Shown here piece by piece: positions 44,548-51,737 of a stretch of DNA of 64,000 nucleotides. The DNA is taken from contig KE159799.1 of assembly GCA_000403495.2 (NCBI GenBank), positions 186,001-250,000 of the forward strand, written 5' to 3'. Made by a program: the position numbers and the translations under genes. Numbering within the stretch: position 1 is the first letter of the stretch; each line of letters starts with the position of its first letter. The notes below the pieces were generated by a model. The model searched no databases. It was given only the letters and a program-made list of their open reading frames with translations, and was not told the DNA's origin. The DNA is from Lachnospiraceae bacterium 10-1. Its GTDB lineage: Bacteria; Bacillota; Clostridia; Lachnospirales; Lachnospiraceae.

Positions 44548-45591
44548 TTACTTTACTAATCTATAAAAAATTTTTGTAAAATTCTCTAACTTTCCAAAAT
44601 AGCACATCCATGAAAATACCCATACTCCTAATTTCTGTGAAAGCAATAATTCATTATATTCAAAAAATCTAGTATATTTATTTCTTCTAGCGTATGGAAA
44701 GTATTTGTTTGCAATTTTTTGAAAAGATTGTGCAATTACAGTTGCGTTTTCTACATTTGATTTCTTGTCTGTATTGCTTAAATATTCTCTTTTCCTAATA
44801 CGCACAAACAACAAATATGTAAAAAGACTTAGCACTGTAAATTCAAATAATTGTCTGTCTAACCGTTCATCCCTATGTCTTAAAATCTTTTCAATACAAT
44901 TATCCCATTCCGTTAATGGTAAATCTGCTGTTTTTATTACCTTGCTCGTAGTACTCCCCTCATGTACTACTTGATAGTATCCCGCATAATCTAAAAAATA
45001 GCTCTTTTCCGTTAAAAAAAATGCCTGTAGATTAAATGAATTATCTTCATATGTTTTTCCGATTGGAAAAACAATATGATTTTCTTTTATATACGACGTC
45101 AAATATATTTTCCCAGAAATATTAAAACGTCTCATCAAACATTTCCCATCATACGATTTATAAATTATGCTATCTATAATTTCCCCATCTTCTTTAACTT
45201 TATATTGCCCACTACATACCACATCGCACATATGTTTCTCTGCTACAGAAACTAAGGTTAATAAGTAATTCTGATCAATATAATCATCTGCATCCAAAAA
45301 CATAATATATTTTCCTTTGGAAATATCTATACCGCAATTTCTCGCTGATGCCTGTCCACCATTTTTTTTATTAACACTAACCACTTTTTCTTTGAAGTTA
45401 TCAATATATTTATTGATGATTTCAACAGTACCATCTGTACTTCCATCATTTATGATAACTATTTCAAAATTCTGATATGTCTGTTGTAATATTGAATGAA
45501 TACATTTATCTAAACGTTCTTCTTCGTTATATGCAGCAATAACAACTGAAACCATTGGAAAACGTTTCTGTACTTCTAATTTAGCATTCAT
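44548..45591 (-). CDS. Family 2 glycosyltransferase
   Basis: The product has 347 aa. The core motifs are VSVVIAAYNEEERLDKCIHSILQQTYQNFEIVIINDGSTDGT, KNGGQASARNCGID and FLDADDYID. The C-terminal part is divergent and probably sets acceptor choice. It is the first gene after cassette B in transcription order. AAGGTAGATATAA precedes the ATG. Confidence 0.92.
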   Translation of the reverse strand: MNAKLEVQKRFPMVSVVIAAYNEEERLDKCIHSILQQTYQNFEIVIINDGSTDGTVEIINKYIDNFKEKVVSVNKKNGGQASARNCGIDISKGKYIMFLDADDYIDQNYLLTLVSVAEKHMCDVVCSGQYKVKEDGEIIDSIIYKSYDGKCLMRRFNISGKIYLTSYIKENHIVFPIGKTYEDNSFNLQAFFLTEKSYFLDYAGYYQVVHEGSTTSKVIKTADLPLTEWDNCIEKILRHRDERLDRQLFEFTVLSLFTYLLFVRIRKREYLSNTDKKSNVENATVIAQSFQKIANKYFPYARRNKYTRFFEYNELLLSQKLGVWVFSWMCYFGKLENFTKIFYRLVK

Positions 45592-45655
45592 TTATATCTA
45601 CCTTCCTATTCCATTAAAAAAATACTGATACAAAGTATCTCATTTCTCCACACAA

Positions 45656-45705
45656 AAAACTCCCAACATAAGACAATTTCATATCTTATATCAGGAGTTT
45701 CCTCT
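45656..45705 (-). terminator. Hairpin at left end of cassette B
   Basis: On the minus strand AACTCC, then ATAAGA, pairs with TCTTAT and GGGAGTT, followed by TTTTTG, about 30 bases after the stop of coiled-coil gene B. Its core, 45672-45696, recurs inverted at 46268-46292 with one mismatch in 25. Confidence 0.7.
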
Positions 45706-45727
45706 TTCATTTTATTATATTATTCCG

Positions 45728-46027
45728 TTATACTGAGATTCTGTTAAGTTTTTTGCTATGTTCTTCAAGAACAACTTTCATAACTTCAATATCTGAACTC
45801 ATGGCATCAATCTGCTCTGTCCTCTCCAGATATCTTTTGGCAGTATCCACATAATATGCTTCTATAGTGTTAAGCCTTGGTATCACATTATTTTCTAGCT
45901 GCACCGCTCTGACATACTGCACGTCAGATTCCAGTTTACCCAACCTGTCATAAACTGGCCCCAGTTTCTCATCCAGTTTCTGATCCATCATTTCTGACAT
46001 TGCCATTAACATTTCCTGATCTACCAT
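45728..46027 (-). CDS. Coiled-coil protein B
   Basis: The product has 99 aa and starts MVDQEMLMAMSEMMDQKLDEKL; AAGGAGGATAAAGAA stands before the ATG at 46027. The frame is open upstream to 46144, where it reads AFRQRFMQ, but that part is the leader element. The C-terminal half (VQLENNVIPRLNTIE; RYLERTEQID) matches protein A at 35302-35769. It lacks A's long repeat and keeps only one KLDEKL unit. It has no membrane segment and no catalytic signature. It is flanked by inverted repeats and stands between the GT2/GT-C pair and the AT-rich transferase block. Confidence 0.78.
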   Translation of the reverse strand: MVDQEMLMAMSEMMDQKLDEKLGPVYDRLGKLESDVQYVRAVQLENNVIPRLNTIEAYYVDTAKRYLERTEQIDAMSSDIEVMKVVLEEHSKKLNRISV

Positions 46028-46343
46028 TTCTTTATCCTCCTTTTGCTGTGTGCAGGCGGAACACACGCTTTCCGCCCTCCTTTTTATCTGTTGCATGAAT
46101 CTCTGGCGAAAAGCCGGACACCGTTTCAGCGGTGTATCGCACATGAGAAGTTAGAATAAATTTGTGCGAGAATAGATTTCATGTTCCTAATTTACCATAT
46201 TTTTAAAAGAAGCGCAAGGAAAACAAAAAAAAACTGTTTTTTCGTTCAAATGATTTTATGCAAAAAATCCTGATATAAAATATGAAATTGTCAAAGTACG
46301 GGATTTTTTATTTAAAACAAACATTTATATAAAAACTGAACCT
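46028..46343 (-). promoter_or_regulatory. Leader region of coiled-coil gene B (conserved hairpin element)
   Basis: It contains 46091-46115, matching 35833-35857 at 22 of 25 bases, and a hairpin acaccg-tttcag-cggtgt at about 46118-46135. A wider pairing of TGTGCG with CGCACA lies around 46137-46175. The right end (46265-46306) is a hairpin with poly-T that probably ends the GT2 transcript (stop at 46344) and doubles as the inverted end repeat. No independent gene is evident. Confidence 0.6.
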
Positions 46344-47390
46344 CTACAGAGAAACGCTCACGCGTTCAAAGGCATCTTCTTCCCTGTTGGACTCTCCCAC
46401 GATCCGGTAGGTCTTCACAGTCTCCTTTTCCAGCTTTTGCTGCATGTAAATTGCATCATACTCTGTTTTTCTTGCATGATACTGGGTATCCTGAAGCAGT
46501 TTTCTATTAGCAGCAATCACATCTGCCACCAGCCCTATCATAAAGGTAAGAAATCCCATAATAATTAATGTACATGCCAGAATAAGAGACTGAACATGTC
46601 CGCCTGACTGTCCGATCGTCATATAGTACAAAAAGCGAAACCCAATCAAAAGCCCCACCGCTATCGGTGCAACAGCCAGATAACTAAAACACTTTAATGG
46701 CTTGTACATCATATATGCCCGAAGAATTGTCAGCATACTCTTTTTTACATATCCCCAAATACTGTTAAACAATCTGGAAGGCCGGAGTTCTTCGTTAGTT
46801 CTGACTGGTACACTGGTGATTGCAATTTTTTCTCTCCCTGCCTGCACAATGGTTTCCAATGTATATGTATAATCATTTACCACATTCAGCCGCATAGCAG
46901 CATCCCTTGAATATGCGCGAAACCCACTGGGTGCATCCGGAATATTTGTATTGGATGCTTTACGCACCACCCAGCTCCCAAAATGCTGCAGCTTCTTTTT
47001 AATAAAAGAAAAATGTTCGGTCTGATCAATTGGCCTTGCACCAATAACCATATCCGCCTTTCCTTCCAAAATCGGATGGATTAATGTTGCAATATCTTCT
47101 GCGCAGTATTGGTTATCTGCATCTGTGTTAACAATAATATCCGCACCGTTTCTAAGGCACCCATCGATTCCAGCCATAAAGCCTTTAGCCAGTCCTTTGT
47201 TTTGTTTAAAATTAACTATATGGTGAACACCCCACTTTTGGGCCACTTCCACTGTATTATCCCGGCTTCCATCATTGATGATCAAATATTCAATTTCATC
47301 AACACCTTCTAAATTCCGTGGCAAGTCGTTTAATGCAATTTCCAGTGTTTCTGCCTCGTTATAACAGGGAATTTGTATAATCAGCTTCAT
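46344..47390 (-). CDS. Membrane-bound family 2 glycosyltransferase (DPM1/GtrB-like)
   Basis: The product has 348 aa. The GT-A domain (residues 1-220) has IQIPCYNEAETLEIAL, YLIINDGSRDNT, GLAKGFMAGIDG and NTDADNQY, and is followed by two membrane helices (about 240-262 and 274-300) and a cytoplasmic tail. Such enzymes usually make undecaprenyl- or dolichyl-phosphate sugars, which GT-C proteins use. The adjacent upstream gene is a GT-C-like protein, so the two form a plausible donor-transferase pair. The upstream gene ends two bases before this ATG. The start could also be 47402. Confidence 0.9.
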   Translation of the reverse strand: MKLIIQIPCYNEAETLEIALNDLPRNLEGVDEIEYLIINDGSRDNTVEVAQKWGVHHIVNFKQNKGLAKGFMAGIDGCLRNGADIIVNTDADNQYCAEDIATLIHPILEGKADMVIGARPIDQTEHFSFIKKKLQHFGSWVVRKASNTNIPDAPSGFRAYSRDAAMRLNVVNDYTYTLETIVQAGREKIAITSVPVRTNEELRPSRLFNSIWGYVKKSMLTILRAYMMYKPLKCFSYLAVAPIAVGLLIGFRFLYYMTIGQSGGHVQSLILACTLIIMGFLTFMIGLVADVIAANRKLLQDTQYHARKTEYDAIYMQQKLEKETVKTYRIVGESNREEDAFERVSVSL

Positions 47391-47391
47391 C

Positions 47392-49152
47392 TTAACCCGC
47401 ATCCTTTCCCTCTGTACTATAGAATAAATAAAAAGTATTTGCCCTTATGCACTCATCAAACATATTGTCTAATTGATTTTTATATTTTGTATCAATATGT
47501 GTAATTACAAACACATCGCTTATTTTCATTTTAATCTCATCAATATCACCTTCTGAAATAACTTCTATGGCTCTTTTCCCCAACTGCATTTGAAGAAAAT
47601 CTATGTATTGGTGCGCTCCTTCATCCAGATAAACAATTTTGTCTCCGGCTTCTTCTTTATCAATAATCTCTTCAGAAATTGTTAAATCCATAAAATTTGA
47701 ACTGTTAACACGATAAGTATAGTGATTACTGATCTGTAGTCCTGCAGTAATTTCAAGAACTATAATTCCCGTCAGCATCCAGACTAAATTTTCTTTTTTT
47801 TCTGAAAGCCAAACAAAAAAAGCAACTAAAAGCATCACAAAAAAGCCAAGTATCCAGGTATCCTGAAAAAAGCTGTATATATCTAAATTATCTTCTTTCA
47901 AAAGATAACTAATGCCAGCCACCATATATCCTCTAAGACCGCTCAATTCCCTTGCTTCTATCACACTTAAAAGCATTGGAAGCATTAATCCTGTCCCCAT
48001 CCCCAGAAGCAGGGTGCCCCTAAAAAGCCACCCGCTTTTCAGCATAGCAATAATGCCAATTATCAAAAAAACCGGCACAAGAAATTCATCATACCTTCCA
48101 TAAATTAATGCATCTATTGTTCCAACAGGATGCATATAAATGCTACAGATTAAAATTTCTCCAGCCATAGCCAGTGAAAGAAACAGAAACACCCATTCAA
48201 TAACCTCTATTTTTCTTTTTTTAAATAAGTGAAACAACAATAACCCACTTTTTTTTATTGTCCAGCCTATGCCCCAGTAAAATATTCCAAAGCTTGCAAG
48301 TCCCAGATAAAGAATCTTCCCGATTACTTCTTTCACAAATAGTCTCATTCCATAAGGCGAAATAATCTGCGTAAGCTTTCCCTTTTGCCCACCATAATCA
48401 TTTCCTGCCAAAACCTGACTGTCTGCACTTGAAAAAACCTGCGCAATTGTATTTTGCTTCAATACCCCTGCCAGTATTGCAAACAACAGTATGGCTCCTA
48501 TAAAAACTAACACTATTTTTGTCTTTGGGTGCTCTGAAACTGCCCAGAGAACCAGTGTAATGCCGCAGGCAATTAATACTCCTGCCGTTCTCATATGCAC
48601 ACAGTAACTATACGCAAGGGATGCTGTCAAAAAAAATGCTGTAACTATATTGGGTTTCTGCATAAAACAGACAAATAAATATGTAATCAGTACAAAAAGA
48701 AACATAAGCAGTGCTTCTGTCATGGTCATTTGCATATTAAAAATCCATACCGGATAAAAAACTGCAATACCGCCAATAAATACCTGCATTTTCCTTTCGA
48801 TTTCTGGAAATAGACGTTTTATAATTCCTAAAATTAAAAATATACCACTACACATCAGCAACATATTGACAGCTACAGCAACTCTATATGCCATCACACC
48901 ATCATCAAAAAGATATAGTATAGGCAATAAAATATAACTATAGCCAAAGGAATAATAGGATCCAAGTGATGTCACTTCTGACCAGTCATATCCTATTTTT
49001 TCTGCTGCACTTGCCCAGTATCCAAACTCATCCGGCACCATTGTAAACCCACAAATTTTACCGATTCCATACTGAAAAATTCCAAATATAATCAGAATAA
49101 TGAGCAATAAATAAATATTTATTTTTTTCTTACAACTTGTAATATTTCTCAT
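47392..49152 (-). CDS. GT-C-like multi-spanning membrane protein
   Basis: The product has 586 aa with about 12 helices and an extracytoplasmic C-terminal tail. The first loop PDEFGYWASAAEKIGYDWSEVTSLGSYYSFGYSYI resembles the 38559-40442 protein, and its Asp-Glu pair is a likely catalytic site. With the downstream polyprenyl-phosphate transferase it may modify surface glycans outside the membrane. The ribosome site before the ATG is weak. Only about 30 bases separate it from the terminator hairpin at 49181-49216, which leaves little room for its own promoter. Confidence 0.7.
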   Translation of the reverse strand: MRNITSCKKKINIYLLLIILIIFGIFQYGIGKICGFTMVPDEFGYWASAAEKIGYDWSEVTSLGSYYSFGYSYILLPILYLFDDGVMAYRVAVAVNMLLMCSGIFLILGIIKRLFPEIERKMQVFIGGIAVFYPVWIFNMQMTMTEALLMFLFVLITYLFVCFMQKPNIVTAFFLTASLAYSYCVHMRTAGVLIACGITLVLWAVSEHPKTKIVLVFIGAILLFAILAGVLKQNTIAQVFSSADSQVLAGNDYGGQKGKLTQIISPYGMRLFVKEVIGKILYLGLASFGIFYWGIGWTIKKSGLLLFHLFKKRKIEVIEWVFLFLSLAMAGEILICSIYMHPVGTIDALIYGRYDEFLVPVFLIIGIIAMLKSGWLFRGTLLLGMGTGLMLPMLLSVIEARELSGLRGYMVAGISYLLKEDNLDIYSFFQDTWILGFFVMLLVAFFVWLSEKKENLVWMLTGIIVLEITAGLQISNHYTYRVNSSNFMDLTISEEIIDKEEAGDKIVYLDEGAHQYIDFLQMQLGKRAIEVISEGDIDEIKMKISDVFVITHIDTKYKNQLDNMFDECIRANTFYLFYSTEGKDAG

Positions 49153-49180
49153 GGCACTGTTTATTATGTCTTTTCATAGG

Positions 49181-49216
49181 AATGGCACTGGCGCCACCTC
49201 TTACGCCAGTGCCATT
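49181..49216. terminator. Strong terminator after the secreted-protein gene
   Basis: A perfect 13-bp stem pairs 49181-49193 with 49204-49216 (aatggcactggcg and complement). The better T run is on the plus strand. On the minus strand, the direction of the flanking genes, it should still partly stop transcription from the 49260 gene. Confidence 0.75.
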
Positions 49217-49259
49217 TTTCTTAAATCAATTACTACTTTGTTTTACCTGCAATAATCAA

Positions 49260-49910
49260 TTAGTATTTGATCATTGCATATGCACCTGCGCCACCAGTTG
49301 TGTCAAAAGTAACAGTATTTGGATTGCTGTCAACATCTTCCAAGATTGTTACTACACCACCCGGACGTACACATACAATTGCAAAAGTAGCATCTGCCTG
49401 TGCAAAGCTTGCAGGAATGCCTAAAGATAATCTGATTGCTGCACCGTCTGAAGGCAGTAAGCTGTACTTACCTGCTGTCATCTTTCCAAGCTCAATATTA
49501 AGCATAGGGCCAACTACGGCTCCCTTTGCCTGAGCTGCTGCATCCATAGCAGCCTTAGCAAGATAACTCTTCTTTGCATCCATGTTCATGAATTTTGCAT
49601 AAGGCTTGTCAGCACTGGTCAAACCATACCCTTCTGCAATTGCTGCTGTTGCAGTAGAAACAACAGTTCCGTTTACGCTGGTTGCAAGATAAACGCCTGA
49701 TACAGTTGTCTTTACGCCTGCAACTGCACTTGTGGCAGGAACCTCAGCTACAGTTGCCACTTCGCCTGATGTGCTGGACGCAACAACTTCTTCAGCTGCA
49801 CTTGTTGAACCGCCTGTTACAGTTGTAGCGCCAACGCTCATTGCAGGTGCCATAACTAAAGAAGCTGCCAGTACGCCAGTCATCATTCTCTTGATAATAC
49901 TTGCTTTCAT
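49260..49910 (-). CDS. Secreted Ala/Thr/Val-rich protein of unknown function
   Basis: The product has 216 aa. A clear signal peptide (residues 1-28, basic KRMM then ALA-rich core ending VGATT) is followed by a low-complexity Ala/Ser/Thr/Val stretch to about residue 70 and then a compact domain to the end (SLLPSDGAAIRLSLGIPASF; ATFAIVCVRPGGVVTILED). It has no cell-wall anchor. A strong ribosome site (AAGGAGGACAAA) and a consensus promoter suggest high expression. It is divergent from an XRE regulator, with palindromic sites in between. I do not recognise the domain. Confidence 0.8.
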   Translation of the reverse strand: MKASIIKRMMTGVLAASLVMAPAMSVGATTVTGGSTSAAEEVVASSTSGEVATVAEVPATSAVAGVKTTVSGVYLATSVNGTVVSTATAAIAEGYGLTSADKPYAKFMNMDAKKSYLAKAAMDAAAQAKGAVVGPMLNIELGKMTAGKYSLLPSDGAAIRLSLGIPASFAQADATFAIVCVRPGGVVTILEDVDSNPNTVTFDTTGGAGAYAMIKY

Positions 49911-49934
49911 TTTGTCCTCCTTAAAGATTTTTTA

Positions 49935-50040
49935 CGGTTATAACCGCCATGTATAAGCTATTAGCATTTACTAAATATAATAAAAATGCTATTATTAATA
50001 GCTCTTTTTAAAGTATATGCTATTGTTAATATATTTTCAA
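49935..50040 (-). promoter_or_regulatory. Promoter and palindromic operator array for the secreted-protein gene
   Basis: On the minus strand, TTGAAA (50040-50035), a 17-base spacer and TATACT (50017-50012) make a good promoter. Related sites surround it: GCTATTGTTAATA inside the spacer (50019-50031), the perfect 15-bp palindrome GCTATTATTAATAGC (49988-50002), GCTATTAGC (49957-49965), and TATTAATA-type copies near 50124-50140 by the XRE gene. A separate 12-bp palindrome CGGTTATAACCG lies at 49935-49946. The divergent XRE protein is the obvious candidate binder. Confidence 0.7.
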
Positions 50041-50169
50041 GTATTTTTTGGTATACAATTTGAAATTATAGTAATCACAGATGATCCACTTTAGAATTTA
50101 CAAAATAGTATATAATTATAGTTTATTAATAATACTAATAGTTATAGTGTGTTACGTGAAAGGGAAACT

Positions 50170-50655
50170 ATGGCGAACAATACTCTAGAGCAATACTTGA
50201 AAGATCTGCGTAAATCCTGTAATTATTCACAAGAATTTGTTGCTTCACATTTAAACATTACCAGGCAGACCTACTCCCACTACGAAACAGGCAGAGTTAT
50301 ACCTCCAGTTAATTCTCTCTATAACCTTGCAAAATTATATGGGGTTCCTGTTGAAAACTTTCTTGACCTAGTTGTTACTTATAATATTAATATGGATTTT
50401 GCATTAAAGCCGCAGGATAACAGACTCGATATGACAGAAGATTTATCCTTTTTTATTGAATATATAAATGCTCCTGAAAATAGTAAAAAATTTAAATTTC
50501 TTAACAGATGGGAGCGTCAGTTTTTATTTTATTTCCTTCTTATGGACAAGCGCGATCAGGATGATATCCTAACCTTTATGAAAGTTAAGTATCAAAACCG
50601 TTCTAAAGAAAAAAAGCTTGCTAATTATGTAAAAAAACCGGCAGAGGAGCAATAA
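50170..50655 (+). CDS. XRE-family transcriptional regulator
   Basis: The product has 161 aa. The N-terminal HTH_3 domain (residues 5-62; SQEFVASHLNITRQTYSHYETGRVIPPVNSLYNLAKLYGV) is followed by an uncharacterised helical region. The ATG at 50170 has GAAAGGGAAACT before it; a GTG at 50149 is possible. It is divergent from the secreted-protein gene across a spacer with repeated GCTATTA-type palindromes, so it most likely controls that gene and itself. Confidence 0.9.
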   Translation: MANNTLEQYLKDLRKSCNYSQEFVASHLNITRQTYSHYETGRVIPPVNSLYNLAKLYGVPVENFLDLVVTYNINMDFALKPQDNRLDMTEDLSFFIEYINAPENSKKFKFLNRWERQFLFYFLLMDKRDQDDILTFMKVKYQNRSKEKKLANYVKKPAEEQ

Positions 50656-50694
50656 ATTTGCCCGACTGTCGGTTTGGGTTGTTATTTAATCATA

Positions 50695-51621
50695 TTATTT
50701 CTTTCTTGCTCTTTTCCTGTCATTCTTATCCTGATACAGTTCTACTGTATCAATCCCTTGAACAAACTTGGAAAACTGGCTGTAACCAAAATCTTTCACG
50801 TTAAAATTTGCATATTTGCTATATACCCGATTACTCAATTCACTGATTCCTATTCCTTTATGGCCTGCCTTATGGATCATTTCCTTGACAAAATTTCTGA
50901 TTTCTTCCTGAGATTGTTCATTATCTTTTAGGGAAAGAGTAACTACATTCTGTCTCTTTTCTAAATTGAACAGCCCGGCATCCTCCACAAACTTTGATAA
51001 AAGACTGTAGCCATAACTTCTTACATCAAAATCAGGGTACATGTTTACCAGCCGATTGCCTACAGCGGCAAGTTCAACACTTTTACCTTTATTTTCATTT
51101 TCATTAATAATATTAGTAATTGCATTGTAAACCACTTCTCTGCTGATAGTGTTATCTTTATTGTCCTTATTTTCTGTCTCCTCATCCTGATTGCTTAAAT
51201 TCTCCAGGTTAACAAACCGGGTACAGGCAACACGAAAAGAGCGGGGCGTCTTTTCTTCTCCCATTCCGATCACTTCCATCCCTGATTCCCGAAGGCGGCT
51301 GGCCAGACGGGTAAAGTCACTGTCGCTGGACACAATACAAAAACCATCTACATTTCCCGTATAAAGAATATCCATTGCATCAATGATTAAAGTGGAATCT
51401 GTTGCATTCTTACCCACTGTATTGCTGAATTGCTGCACGGGAATCACGGAATTTTCCAATAATTCTCCCTTCCATTTGGTTGCTTGTGTGCTGGTCCAGT
51501 CCCCATAGATTCTTTTGTAAGTAGTAATTCCATAAGTCGACAACTCTTCTAAAATAGAGCCAATATATTTTGCCGAAATGTTGTCTGCATCTATAAGCAG
51601 CGCAAAACGTTTATTATCCAT
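50695..51621 (-). CDS. NYN-domain ribonuclease-like protein with two OST-HTH/LOTUS domains
   Basis: The product has 308 aa. Residues 1-145 form a NYN (PIN-like) nuclease fold with the acidic set LLIDADNIS, TDSTLIIDAMD and SSDSDFTRLA. Two OST-HTH (LOTUS) domains follow at about 165-235 and 240-300 (SYGYSLLSKFVEDAGLF and DFGYSQFSKFVQGIDTV). The family is predicted to bind and cut RNA (LabA/MARF1-like). The start at 51621 has AAGGAG before it, and an extended -10 promoter overlaps the upstream terminator. Confidence 0.9.
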   Translation of the reverse strand: MDNKRFALLIDADNISAKYIGSILEELSTYGITTYKRIYGDWTSTQATKWKGELLENSVIPVQQFSNTVGKNATDSTLIIDAMDILYTGNVDGFCIVSSDSDFTRLASRLRESGMEVIGMGEEKTPRSFRVACTRFVNLENLSNQDEETENKDNKDNTISREVVYNAITNIINENENKGKSVELAAVGNRLVNMYPDFDVRSYGYSLLSKFVEDAGLFNLEKRQNVVTLSLKDNEQSQEEIRNFVKEMIHKAGHKGIGISELSNRVYSKYANFNVKDFGYSQFSKFVQGIDTVELYQDKNDRKRARKK

Positions 51622-51641
51622 ATTTTTACTCCTTTGTGCAC

Positions 51642-51669
51642 ATTATATCACACAAAACCCCTCATACAA
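51642..51669 (-). promoter_or_regulatory. Promoter of the NYN-LOTUS gene
   Basis: On the minus strand TTGTAT (51669-51664), a 16-base spacer and an extended TGATATAAT (-10 at 51647-51642) lie 21 bases before the ATG. The -35 lies inside the terminator stem of the decarboxylase operon. Confidence 0.65.
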
Positions 51670-51688
51670 ATCATTTGTACAAGGGGTT
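51656..51688 (-). terminator. Terminator of the decarboxylase operon
   Basis: A long stem (aaccc-c with aggggtt, continuing through tacaaat/atttgta) is followed on the minus strand by TTTTG. It is 50 bases after the oadA stop codon. Confidence 0.8.
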
Positions 51689-51737
51689 ATCTGCTCAAAA
51701 TAAGGATAGACCGCAATGTGCGGCATCCATTGTTATA

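Noticed and set aside
46028-46144. Coding extension of coiled-coil protein B
   Set aside because: The frame is open and has AFRQRFMQ, but cassette A has a stop after the matching peptide and both genes have a strong AGGAGG directly before MVD. I treat it as a leader, with the peptide noted as an alternative.
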